Assembly (NCBI GenBank): GCA_037447655.1
Contig: JBBHKE010000087.1
Span: 25,601 to 85,239 of the forward strand
DNA length: 59,639 nt
Direction: 5' to 3'
Source: Zygnema cylindricum
Lineage: Eukaryota > Streptophyta > Zygnematophyceae > Zygnematales > Zygnemataceae
Under the pieces are notes generated by a model, which was not told the origin of the DNA, made no database searches, and saw only the letters and a program-made list of their open reading frames with translations. This document shows, piece after piece, positions 50,408 through 59,639 of the stretch. The translations under genes and the position numbers were made by a program. Each line of letters begins with the position of its first letter. Positions within the stretch are counted from its first letter, which is position 1.

Positions 50408-51287
50408 CAGAGGTCGCAAAAGGCAAAAATTTACATAAGCGAAACCGACCGTTTTTTTTTTTCAAAATCTGAGTAACCGACGCCCGATCGAGTTATGTCA
50501 CGCTCCAAAATTGTTAACCGTTAACCGACCGACGTTTACGAAAATAAAAATTAGCCGAATCTCGATTTTTTGCGACTAACCGTGCCCGCCCGTAACCGAA
50601 AAATTACAATATTAACCAATGTACGACGGATGAATAAGCCAATAATTACGATTTGTCGCGTTCCCTAAGATTTGCGAAATGAATAGTGTTACTACCGTGT
50701 CAAATTTGCGACGCTTTGTCGCGTTGCCTAAGATTTGTGAAATGAATAGTGTACTAACGTGTCAGATTTGCGACGCTTTTTCGTGTTGCCTAAAATTTTC
50801 GAAATGAATAGTGTACTACCATGTCAGATTTGCAACGCTTTGTCGCGTTCCCTAAGATTTGCGAAATGAATAGTGTGCTACCGTGTCAGATTTGCGACGT
50901 TTGTCGCGTTGCCTGAGATTTGTGAAATGAATAGTATACTACCGTGTCATACTTGCAACGCGTTGTCGCGTTCCCTATGATTTGCGAAATGAATAGCGTT
51001 ACTACAGTACCGTGTCATATTTGCGACGTTAATCATGATGTCACGTACTTCCACGATACCAAAGAGTACAAAGTACAAGAATGTTGGATTATAAGGACAA
51101 TAGAAAATTTTCATTTTTTTTGGTTTTTTGGTTGACCGACGGTAACCGACCGTTTTCTTTTTCCTGGTGAATCAACCGACCGTAACCGCCTGACCCCCAA
51201 AATTTGGCAACCGAATCCTTTCCGGATCCGGCGCGGGCGGTCGGTTAACGGTCGGTCACGGTTTCGGTTGACCGGTTGCGACCTCTG
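50408..51287. mobile_element. hAT-2 non-autonomous element with internal satellite
   Basis: 880 bp bounded by CAGAGGTCGCAA and TTGCGACCTCTG, a perfect 12-bp inverted repeat. Octamer flanks are CTCTGTGT/ATCTGTGT (seven of eight). Subterminal regions are full of ACCGAC/GTCGGT motifs in both orientations, the usual arrangement of hAT transposase-binding sites. The centre is a 62-bp tandem repeat. No transposase. Confidence 0.8.
50654..51030. repeat. Six-unit tandem repeat, 61-63 bp period
   Basis: Units start at about 50654, 50717, 50779, 50841, 50902 and 50964. Each carries TGTCGCGTT.CCTAAGATTT, GAAATGAATAGTGT and TGCGACG. GCGAC at the end of one unit and GTCGC at the start of the next can pair as a short hairpin with a 4-5 base loop. 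Confidence 0.9.
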
Positions 51288-51529
51288 ATCTGTGTCCATT
51301 TGCCGATAACCTATATGCCCCTTTTTCGGCCTACTGGTAATCGATATATTGGCACGATAAATTGTTACCAAATTTGTCGTAAGGCGCTTGTCCCCAGTCA
51401 AAATGACTTGCGTGCTTATCATTTCCCAAAATGAATTGCAAAAAAAGTACAAATGTTGTTCACTTGCATGTATATTGGTAGTTATTCTACCCGTCAAATA
51501 TATTACAGTTGTTTTTATTTTTTAGTCTA

Positions 51530-53160
51530 TCGACAGCCACATAAACGTCCTTGATACACGTCGTAATCGTCAGATCTATAAATGGACGGATTTTTCTTTT
51601 TCAAACTCTATATTTGTACTTATAACGAGTATGGGTGGCTACAATCCCAAAATTTGTACATACTGCGAAAACAGTGAAAGAAAAAACGCTTTTCAGCAAG
51701 TACTGAAAATTTGTGTCCGTACGAGGTACCTGTAAATAAGTTTGAAAGAGGTGGCATTGCCTACGACACATACGTCATCAGCCTGACAGTGATAAACAAA
51801 TCCGACAAAACTTCAGTACACCGCGAATCGCTATTAGCGTACATGACGCTAATTGGGGTACCCCTTTTTTTGGGGCAAATTCTCAAATAGAATAAAGTAC
51901 GCTAAATGTTTTTGAACGTTATTTGAGGTACCCCGCTCAATGCGGTTCATAACTGTAATTTAGTTCCCTTTTAAATAGTGTGGTGTACGGACTGCCAGAT
52001 CTGTACTATTTCGTACATTTTTAAGTTTAAAGGTACAGAAAATATAATAATATATAATTGCGTAAATATTTTCCGGCAAACGCAGATGTCAAAAAAACGC
52101 GACGGCGTACGATTTGAACAATTTCGTACATCTACACGTTTTAGTGTGGACATATTATGTGCTGAAAATTTTTACAAAGCAGTTTACAAATTAGAGTACA
52201 TGATAAATTAGTATCATGGTGTACCCGAAAAAACACAATTTACCGTAAAGTACGCTAATTGTTTCATTACGCTATATTTTTTATTACGCTAATAGCGATT
52301 CACGGTGTAGCTTTGAAGCCTACCACCACGTCACATCCCAGCCACTAGCCAGCGCATCATTTTGTACAGTTGCGACAGGCCAATTTTAATTTATAGCTGA
52401 AATTTTTTGAGCAGTACGGTTAAGTACAGCACTGTACCTTTTGTTTATCGATGACAGGCAGATCTAAAATGCGCTATAAATTGCGTTCAAGATTTGTCCT
52501 GACCTAAAAGGACGATTCAGATCGCCCGTTTAAAATATCGAAAAGCGTACAGGATCCACTAGAATTTACCGTACAGCGTAACTAGTGTAGGTCCCACTGG
52601 GCCACGTTTTTCATTTTTGTCATCATTATCCAGCAAACATTAAACAACTATGCAGCAAAAGACTTCAAAAAAACGAGCAAATGTATACTGTACTCTCGGT
52701 CACCGATATTGACGTCCCGATTTCAATCCGACCGCTAAGAGACGTGCATTTCAATCATTGCTGCACTCGAAAGTTGCTGAATGGGCTCAAACCCTAATGT
52801 ACGCATCTTTATGAAGGTTATCCGTACCAGATTTTAATTATACTTCTATCCAGCTGGCAGACCATACACGTGATAGAATTCATCTGCCACGTGTTACCAA
52901 ACCGTAGCCGCTTCTCATCAGAACGATTTTGGAGACGTCACGTGTGATTAAAATTATTTCGTGAAACTGTCGGAAGCGAAGGCCGTTTGGTCAACGTCTA
53001 GAGGACTCCTAAACCGTCGAGGAAAATAATAAAATATGAAACATCATTATTACTTTATTAGCATATGCGGAAACAATCCTATTCCCGTACCGATATGTAC
53101 GATATCGTTATCGGTCAAGGCGATATCAATCTTTAAATGGTAACCTCATAAACCGACGGG
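51530..53160 (+). repeat. R3 repeat, copy b, interrupted by MITE M6
   Basis: Paralogue of R3 copy a (48509-49898) with the same landmarks, including TATCCAGCTGGCAGACCAT and GTGAAACTGTCGGAAG. M6 at 51819-52307 is an extra insertion. Confidence 0.7.
51819..52307. mobile_element. TA-flanked MITE M6
   Basis: 489 bp, ends CACCGCGAATCGCTATTAGC and CTAATAGCGATTCACGGTG, TA on both sides. Interior very close to M3, including TTGAACAATTTCGTACAT and TTTTCCGGCA.A.CGCAGATG-type stretches. Confidence 0.88.
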
Positions 53161-53990
53161 TCAAGGCAAGCGGATTTTCCAAAAAATTGGCCAATGGGCC
53201 TCAACCCTAATACTAAAGACGAAACCCTGAAATTAGTTCCAAATTTTAAGTGACCACACGGTCAACGGTGGACGTTGACTTCTAATGATTACCAAACAGC
53301 CTCAAATAAGGTACGAAAAGTACGGAATTTCATGCTCTCTCCTAAAACCTTGTCGGTTTGCCCAGTATAAAACTACATATTTATTTTTTCAGTTTTTCGC
53401 GTACCGACAACGTAACAAATTGCAATACGTCAGGGTGGAAATCTACCCCTAAACGATTTAAAATCCACGCTAATAAAATACGAAACCGGTTAAATACTTC
53501 CAATAAGCCAAATATTCATTTCATGACCATTTTCATGGATTAGGTGATGATTTGGCACCGTCTACATGCTAATCGTACGGTCATAAATAGCCCAATCATT
53601 GAAGTTGATTTTAGTACGGCCTAAATCTGGCCAATGGCCTTTCGAGAAAAAAATGTCGAGTCATCACCGACATTTTTCTCGCCAATTTTGCATTTTCAAC
53701 GAGCATGAAACGGCCGGTAACTCCTTTTGCTAACCTACAAGCATAACCGACAAGTAGATCGTTAGCATAGTTACAAAGTAGGTGAAAGTAGGCCCATACA
53801 ATATGCCTATTGTACAAAAAACATACAATATGACCTTAAGACCCAAATTGTATTGGTCGCAAAATGAAAAAAAATAGCAACAGGGTTGAGTTGCACATCG
53901 ATCGATAGAGAATTAAACGTCATGTCTAAATTTTGAAAAACATTCGGACAAAAAACTATTTTTATCTAAGTTTTGAGGTATTTTTTATTT
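53161..53990. other. Intergenic DNA
   Basis: No feature supportable beyond short open frames with no known motif. Confidence 0.45.
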
Positions 53991-53995
53991 AAACC

Positions 53996-54180
53996 GTCAG
54001 ATTTGGAAGATCGGACGGTCTCTGATCAAAGTAGCGATCTAAGAAGATCACATGAAAAGCCCATAACTCAACTTACGATAAGACTATCGTCAGATTTGGA
54101 CGACCAGACGGTCGCTGATCAAAGTAGTGATCTAAGAAGATCACATGGAAAGCCCGTAACACAACTTACGCTAAAGGCGG
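53996..54180 (+). repeat. Two-unit tandem duplication, 93-bp period
   Basis: GTCAGATTTGGA starts units at 53996 and 54089; both contain CTGATCAAAGTAG.GATCTAA and AAGATCACATG. The period is 31 codons, and an open frame of 85 codons (53973-54230) runs through both, encoding DQSSDLRRSH twice. The frame resembles nothing known, and there is no other evidence of coding. Confidence 0.85.
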
Positions 54181-54239
54181 CCAACAAAAGGTCTACAAAA
54201 AAACGCCTACTTTTGAACTATGATCGTTAGTCTTACGTA

Positions 54240-54475
54240 TCGACTAGAAAATTGGTAGTTTTCGAATTTTCGTTTCCCAATAGCTCCCGATCTTCATCTG
54301 AGAATCGTTTCACCGATATAGCGCTTTCACAAATCAAATCCTAATGGTTAAGTACACCGTAAAGCTATTCCTAAGGAGCAATGGGGGTTAATCGGGGTAA
54401 AGACGGGGCCTAAGGAGATATTTTTGGAATATATTTAATTATTTACAAAGACTGTCATTCCCCTAATATTTGTTT
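54240..54475. other. Short intergenic spacer
   Basis: No gene or element identified between the 93-bp duplication and the LINE-A remnant. Confidence 0.4.
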
Positions 54476-56600
54476 TTTTGTGACAGATGTCACAAACTAA
54501 AACATGCTTGGAGAGGCTGCACCCAACCTTTTTTGTCAAAAGCACTACGGGCGAATCAGAAATCCAAATTTGAGGCGAAACGAGAAGCTAGATTTGGGAA
54601 AAATCGGAAATCCAGATTTGGGGACTTTTTGGTGTGCTTCATCACCTCGTTGGTCATGTGATTATTGATTGTCCGGAGGGGCCACTCGCTCGTCAACAAG
54701 CCAACCTCCCTATTTTCAGCGATGGTTTAGGTTTGATTTCCGTGGCCAAAGTTGCGCCAACCGCGTAATTGGGTAGTTGGGCTTTGGTGGTTCCTACCAT
54801 CACTTCTCGTTTCATTGTGGATGATGTCCCCATTCTGGCGCAAGTTGTCGCTAAGGTGGAAGACGGGTTATTTCCATTTCACCAAGCTCTCCTTTCCGCT
54901 CGTGCGCTACTTCCCCCGCACGCTCGAAACCAAGTTCCACCTTTTCATTCTCTCATGGCCGACACTACACCGTGAATCGTTATTGGCGTAAAGGCTTCTT
55001 TAACGTTTAAGAACAATTGTTGTTATTTACGCTAATTGAGTATTTGTATTAAAAAAAAAAACATACATTATGGATATTTACTTATACTAATTTGGATTTA
55101 AAAAAAATTAAGTACCCGTCCCAAACTTGTTTACACTAATATAGGTACATGTACTAAATCTGGCAAATCGTACACAAATCGTATGATCACACGGTCGAAA
55201 CGTGGTTGCCGGACGAATATGTGCGAACGTGATTTTTGACAACCCGATTTCGTCATCTTTTTAGATCGCATATTCTCATGCGTCCATGGTTACTAAAACC
55301 CATTAATTATACCTTTTCACTTAAATAGCTACAGTTTTATACAGTCTGACACTAACCGTACAACACACTATTCAAATGATAAAAATTGGAAAAGAACCCT
55401 AAATGGCGTAAAAGAAAAAACATAATAATTTATGCTATTTAAGAATTTGGAAAAAAAAATTACATTAAATAACGTCCATTACGCCAATAACGATTCACGG
55501 TGTAACTTCCAACTTCAATTACGCATATCTAAGCAAGTGGTCGCCGCTGATTTTACGAACCTCTTGGAGGCACTACCTCCTGCTCAAGCGCGTGCTCGTT
55601 TACATTCGTGTTCTGGGCCTAGGGCTGGTGCGTGGCTTTAAGCAACACCAATTTTTTCGACGCTCCGTCTATCGTCCGACCAATTTACTTCTGCTCCACG
55701 TTTGCGATTGGGTTTGCCTCACCCTCCGCTATTGGGAGGGCCTCGGTGCGTTTGTAACCAACCCATTGATGCTGAGGGAATCCATTTGCTACGTTGCTTG
55801 CATAGGGTGAACGAACTGTTGCGCATGATTTGGTGCGCGATGCCATTGCTGCCATTGCTACCAATTCGGGCTACACCGTCAAACGTGAGGCTTCTAATAT
55901 ATTTCCACCTAGGCCCCAATCTAAGGGTTGTCGGAGCCCTCAAGTTGACTTAGTTTTTCTTCATGGTGTTGGGAAGACGCGTGGCGATGTGGTCCTCACG
56001 GATCCGACTGGGACACACATTTCATCTCGCGCAGCTTCGTATCCAGGTGTGGCGGCTCGGGACGTAGCGGCTACAAAATAAAGAGACTACGCTCACCGAG
56101 ACCCGACGGACCAATTTGTCCCATTTGCAGTGGAGATTTTTGGATCTTTGGACAAGTCTTTTGATGACTTCCTTCGCCACTATGCGCGAAAAACGTTTGA
56201 ATCCGGGGGTCCAAGGAGTCCTCCACAAGGTCTTTTGGTTTAGTTCTACCAACAACGTGTCTCAATTGCACTTCAACAGGCGAGTTGCGTTTTTCGACAA
56301 AGCGACCAGCTGACCTTTGAGGCCTCCAGACCTTCCGCCAGGGACCTGTCTCACTTCAATGATCTCCGTGGTCGGACCGGCCGGTTGAGGTAGCCTAGTT
56401 TAGTTTTTTATTATGTTAAGTTTGTTGTTTTTTTTGTTCTTTGCCTTGTTACCATTCATCTATTTCGTTTCAATATATTGCTATATTACTTTTTCTTTTA
56501 ATTTTGAGTCTCCAAATGATTTTTTTTCAGTTTTCCACTTTTTGTACTCAGATGGTTTGCCATCGCAATTTTTGCAATAAAGACATGTATTTTCATGGGA
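54476..56600 (+). pseudogene. LINE-A: non-LTR retrotransposon remnant (zinc knuckle plus ORF2 C-terminus)
   Basis: Opens with CDRCHKLKHAWRGC, a CX2CX4HX4C knuckle, and a second degraded knuckle (GHVIIDCPEG) near 54660. The frame then continues as the part of ORF2 downstream of reverse transcriptase (FSDGLGLISVAK, LGSWALVVPTITSRF, LPPAQARARLHSCSGP). The C-terminal module reads RLRLGLPHPPLLGGPRCVCN, IHLLRC and VDLVFLHG...DVVLTDPT, and may be an endonuclease-type domain. Disruptions: TAA near 54766, MITE M7 at 54968-55502, TAA near 55641, a 1-bp frameshift near 55810, TAA near 56079 and TAG near 56239. A T-rich tail with CAATAAAG at about 56576 fits a 3' UTR. Endonuclease and reverse transcriptase domains are missing between the knuckles and the ORF2 tail. 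Confidence 0.75.
54968..55502. mobile_element. TA-flanked MITE M7, inserted in LINE-A
   Basis: 535 bp, ends CACCGTGAATCGTTATTGGC and GCCAATAACGATTCACGGTG, a near-perfect inverted repeat. TA at 54966-54967 and 55503-55504. Removing the element and one TA joins the LINE-A reading frames on both sides without a shift, which proves the boundary and the 2-bp duplication. Confidence 0.93.
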
Positions 56601-56629
56601 CGGCTGTAGATATTCACCTTTGGGACCGC

Positions 56630-56695
56630 GGCAAAAAAGGAGGAAAGAGGGGGAGATCTAAAGGGAGGAAATCGACGGTCATTCTTTCACAAAGA
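56630..56695. repeat. 66-bp direct repeat, left copy
   Basis: GGCAAAAAAGGAGG ... TCTTTCACAAAGA, matching 56956-57021 with two differences. Together the two copies bracket a reverse-transcriptase-derived fragment. Confidence 0.9.
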
Positions 56696-56955
56696 TCCGT
56701 GTGCTTGGTTGCCCCCTTGATTCGGATACTTTTGTTACCCAATTCCTTCATGATGCTTTACAGACAGATTTGGCCAAAGTGGATGACCTTCCTCACCTTC
56801 CCGACCCCCAAGTTGCTTTTGCTATGTTAACCAGGTGTTTTCCCCACCGCCCTTCTTACCTTACACGTACTTCGCCTCTCACCTCGACATTTGTCTCCTC
56901 TCTCTCGGCATTTGACGATCGCCTCATGGATGTCCTCCACACTATGTTAGGTTGT
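56696..56955 (+). pseudogene. LINE-B: 260-bp ORF2 fragment
   Basis: Encodes VLGCPLDSDTFVTQFLHDAL and LPDPQVAFAMLTRCF, identical to the end of LINE-C in this window (about 3 differences over 147 bp at 59493-59639), then a few dozen residues ending DVLHTMLG. It lies downstream of the catalytic motifs and is far too short to function. Its near identity to LINE-C suggests recent copying. Confidence 0.85.
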
Positions 56956-57021
56956 GGCAAAAAAGGAGAAAAGAGGGGGAGATCTAAAGGGAGGAAATCG
57001 ACGGTCAGTCTTTCACAAAGA
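56956..57021. repeat. 66-bp direct repeat, right copy
   Basis: Second copy of the repeat at 56630-56695; begins GGCAAAAAAGGAGA and ends CACAAAGA before unrelated sequence. Confidence 0.9.
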
Positions 57022-57383
57022 AGAGGATACCGCGTGCATGGAAAAGGTACAGCTGAAAAAGGAGTGGATCGGATGTACGGTTCTGGGAGATTGACATTCC
57101 TGATTTCTTACGAGGGAAGTATTCAAATAATAGTGTGACATTTTAGGCATAGAGGTGTCGAAACCACGACTCTTCTTAGTATTGAGGTTTTTTTTTGTTT
57201 CTATTTAATTGTGAGAAGAATAGCTTTCCATTGGAGATATAATATAAGACGACCTCCAACACTATAATAGGAGATAACTTATATCTTATAATATAGCTTA
57301 CATTACATACTATATTACAATCTTCTACTGTATTTAATGTAATTATAGAGTGTTATTTACATAAATGTAAAAGTTGTTTCGCG
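57022..57383. other. AT-rich spacer between LINE-B and LINE-C
   Basis: No gene recognised. Includes TATAAT-rich sequence and several TATAATAT/ATATTATA stretches near 57240-57330. Confidence 0.5.
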
Positions 57384-59639
57384 ATGTTTTGCCCCCTGAA
57401 TCGGGTGCCCGGGGGTTCGATGTTTTTTTTTCGAGTATGTTCCCTTAATACTATCGGGGATGTTCCTCCTCAGATTTGTGATCTTCTCACGGCGTCTCGC
57501 CTTGTTGCAGTCGCCAACCTAAATGGTGGGATCCGCCCTATTGCGGTGGGAGAGGTTTTATATAGATTGGTGGCTCGTGCGATATGTCTCCAGCTCCAAC
57601 CGGCTTTCCATGATTATTTCTCTCCTCATCAGTTTGGAGTGGCCACTAGAGGGGGTTGTTGTTGATATTTATGTATTTCTTCGTTTTAGGCGGTTGTGCA
57701 AAGGCATTCGCCTTAACTTTCTCCAAAGCCCCCACACTTGTTGTAGTCATTGAAGGTCGGAGAGTGAGCTAGAGCCATGGCTGGCTAAGCTCTCCAGAGA
57801 GACAGGAGTAGATAATGGTAGGTTTACTAAAAGGGTATTTGACGCACCCAGGATTTGATGCTGGTACCTGCCGTCCATCAAACATCCCGTAGCCGTTAGT
57901 TTTATCCATTTAGTCTAGGACTAGTGCTAAGACATATAGGGTTTGATAGATATTCAAATAGTTACATGTAGGGTTTTCCATTTAAATGGATTACGGTCTA
58001 TAGGGCATAGAAAAAATTGTACTTTTAGTACCGGATGAAACAAATGGTACGGACATTTGTTTCGACGGTCCGTATTAAAAGACGATATACATCGGACAGC
58101 CGTGGTTAGCGCCGACATCGCGGAAAGGACAATTTGGCGGTTTGCATACGCCGCCACTCCGGATGACACGTGGCAACATCATACGAGTTTATGGAATATC
58201 CGGAACGGAAGACAACAAATTTGGAAGTGACAAATATCGCATTATGGCGATGTCGTACAATGTACTTACAGAAAGTACTCCGACACTTGTACTTTCTTGT
58301 ACGGTACCGTTTTTCAGACGTGGCATGACCTGGAGCCACGTGGAGAGATAATATTTGGTAGCGCGAATTCCGGGAATTAAAAGAACGAGTCCGGATAAGA
58401 CACGTGTTGGTTTTTGGCCATGTCGTACGATGGCGGTACAAAAGGTACATCGGCACCTGTACCTTTATGTACTTTATAGTCAGGTCATTCGTTCGTACCT
58501 TATAACTAGGGGGATTAGAGAGGGGTTTTATGACTTAGAATATTTTTGGTAGGTAGCTGCCTCTCCCAAAGAGCATTTTGTATAAAAGGCAAACTTTGGC
58601 CAGCCATAACTTTCAACCCAGTTGACCGATTTCAATGATTCTTGATGCTGCAGACTCAAGGGAGTCGAGGCTACACAGAGGTGTAGTCGGTCAGAGTTTT
58701 TGCCTGCCTGGGAGACTGCATTTATAAGGGAAAGTCAAAGTGGGTGAATGTATCCAAATCACATATTCTAACTTTGCATTTTGTGGTGGAACTGAGCACA
58801 CAGAAAGTCTTATTTCATAGGGGTGAAGCTATAATGGGGTTTTGATTGTCAAGGGGTCAATCATTTGGGTTTACATAATCTTGGAGTCGGCACTATCTAG
58901 ATTAGCTTCTTTTGATATGCGAATCTTGTGTGGCAATGGAGCCCATAGAATTTCAGTTGTGAGGCCGTGGTCCACGCAATTCGGGCTTTGTTGGATGTAC
59001 ATCCGGATTGGTTGGTCCTTCAGGTCGACGTTTCCAATGTCTTTAATACGGTGGATCAGAACGTGATTTTTTCATAGCTTATGGCGGCTCCATCTCCGAT
59101 TGTCCAATTATTCCCCTTTATGAGGGCTTTCTATTCTTTGACAAACACCCTTTCGTTCTCGGCTGATGGTAATCTCATTCCTCTCTCGTCTTCTACTGGC
59201 ACTCGCCAAGGTGACCCTCTCGGCGGACCTTTGTTCGCCCTCGCCCATTACCGAGCCCTTCGTGCCTCCGCAGCCGCATTTCCTCCTTGCCTTTCCCCTT
59301 CGGTTGCATATGATACGCACATTATTGGGCCCACAGAACAAGTTGTGTTGGCATATGATTTTTTCAAGGAACGTTTAGCCGGACCCAACCTTTTAGTCCA
59401 GCCGTCGAAGTGTGTTATTTGGTCTCCTCAAGATATTCCACTTTCGTTCACTCCCCCTCCTGGTTTTCAAACCCTTTCTCCCTCCGATGGCATCCGTGTG
59501 CTTGGTTGCCCCCTTGATTCGGATACTTTTGTTACCCAATTCCTTCATGATGCTTTACAGACAGATTTGGCCAAAGTGGATGACCTTCCCCACCTTCCTG
59601 ACCCCCAAGTTGCTTTTGCTATGTTAACTAGGTGTTTTC
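57384..59639 (+). pseudogene. LINE-C: non-LTR reverse transcriptase, split by a solo LTR, runs off the window
   Basis: The first segment (57384-57659) has LTASRLVAVANLNGGIRPIA, VGEVLYRLVARAIC and SPHQFGVATRGG, the first reverse transcriptase blocks. After the solo LTR the frame resumes at 58961 with EAVVHAIRALL and LQVDVSNVFNTVDQNV. A TAG at about 59077 follows, then STGTRQGDPLGGPLFALAHY. The catalytic box reads VAYD instead of the expected xxDD, so one of two metal-binding aspartates is tyrosine. The reading continues open through VLGCPLDSDTF to the window end. Such an enzyme copies its RNA at a nicked target; this copy should be inactive. The N-terminal endonuclease is not seen upstream. 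Confidence 0.85.
57660..58955 (+). mobile_element. Solo LTR of the LTR-A family in LINE-C
   Basis: 1296 bp from TGTTGATATTTATG to ATAGAATTTCA, flanked by the perfect 5-bp duplication GTTGT (57655-57659 and 58956-58960). Matches the LTR-A 5' LTR along most of its length, with more divergence than between the two LTR-A LTRs, plus an internal loss near the left end. TATAAAA at 58581-58587 is kept. Solo LTRs arise by recombination between the two LTRs of a full element. Removing it restores the LINE reading frame. Confidence 0.92.

Larger units (their letters stand above)
50380..51400. mobile_element. hAT-1 end fragment split by the hAT-2 element
   Basis: AGTGTTATGTCTCTGTGT at 50381-50407 and CCATTTGCCGATAACCTATATG from about 51296 together resemble the left end of hAT-1 (TAGTGTTGTGTATCGG...TTACCGATAACCGATATG). 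Only about 130 bp remain. Confidence 0.5.

Noticed and set aside
50654-51030. Possible CRISPR array
   Set aside because: The whole 62-bp unit is repeated, with no unique spacers, and it sits inside a hAT-like element in nuclear plant-type DNA.

Overview
The window is a transposon graveyard from a plant-type (streptophyte) nuclear genome. The evidence is Copia polyproteins, a 16-bp primer-binding site matching the anticodon arm of plant initiator tRNA-Met (recalled from memory), spliceosomal GT-AG introns, long AT and GA/CT microsatellites, and nested hAT-, Harbinger- and mariner-like elements. I cannot name the species. A bryophyte, lycophyte, fern or charophyte would fit the style of the non-LTR reverse transcriptase, but this is inference. 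I see no rRNA, true tRNA, CRISPR array or bacterial-type operon. One 10-N assembly gap lies at 36851-36860.

The only candidate host genes form one unnamed family. Two apparently intact three-exon genes read away from each other, at 3448->1816 (minus) and 21459->23018 (plus). They lie in inverted duplicate blocks of about 3 kb separated by about 18 kb of transposons. Two broken relatives lie at 28051->27332 (minus, last exon) and 30717->31016 (plus, first exon). The predicted product is a secreted protein of about 390 residues: signal peptide, an unrecognised globular region, a Ser-Pro linker and an eight-cysteine C-terminal module. The cysteine spacing is kept even in a strongly diverged copy.

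Layout. 1-3.7 kb: gene copy 1 with a Copia integrase fragment in its 3' flank. 3.7-7.6 kb: nothing recognised. 7.6-18.6 kb: two copies of an approximately 1-kb repeat (R2), two Harbinger-like elements, hAT-like and TA-flanked MITEs, and a foldback element, nested up to three deep. 19.9-20.2 kb: a GGAT minisatellite. 21-24.5 kb: gene copy 2. 24.5-27.3 kb: low-complexity AT/GA/CT DNA. 27.3-31.0 kb: pseudogene copies 3 and 4 on either side of a minus-strand Copia pol remnant. 31.0-35.4 kb: an LTR retrotransposon that encodes only Gag (LTR-A), whose 3' LTR is split by a second Copia element (35.4-36.8 kb) that runs into the gap. 37-54 kb: more nested MITEs and hAT- and Harbinger-like elements plus a 62-bp tandem repeat. 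54.5-59.6 kb: non-LTR retrotransposon remnants, one carrying a TA-flanked MITE and one carrying a complete solo LTR of LTR-A.

Target-site duplications, and in several cases an empty-site paralogue elsewhere in the window, allow many insertions to be placed to the base and ordered in time. None of the transposons seen here looks able to move by itself: the pol regions carry stops, frameshifts, truncations or a replaced catalytic residue, and the DNA elements are non-autonomous.
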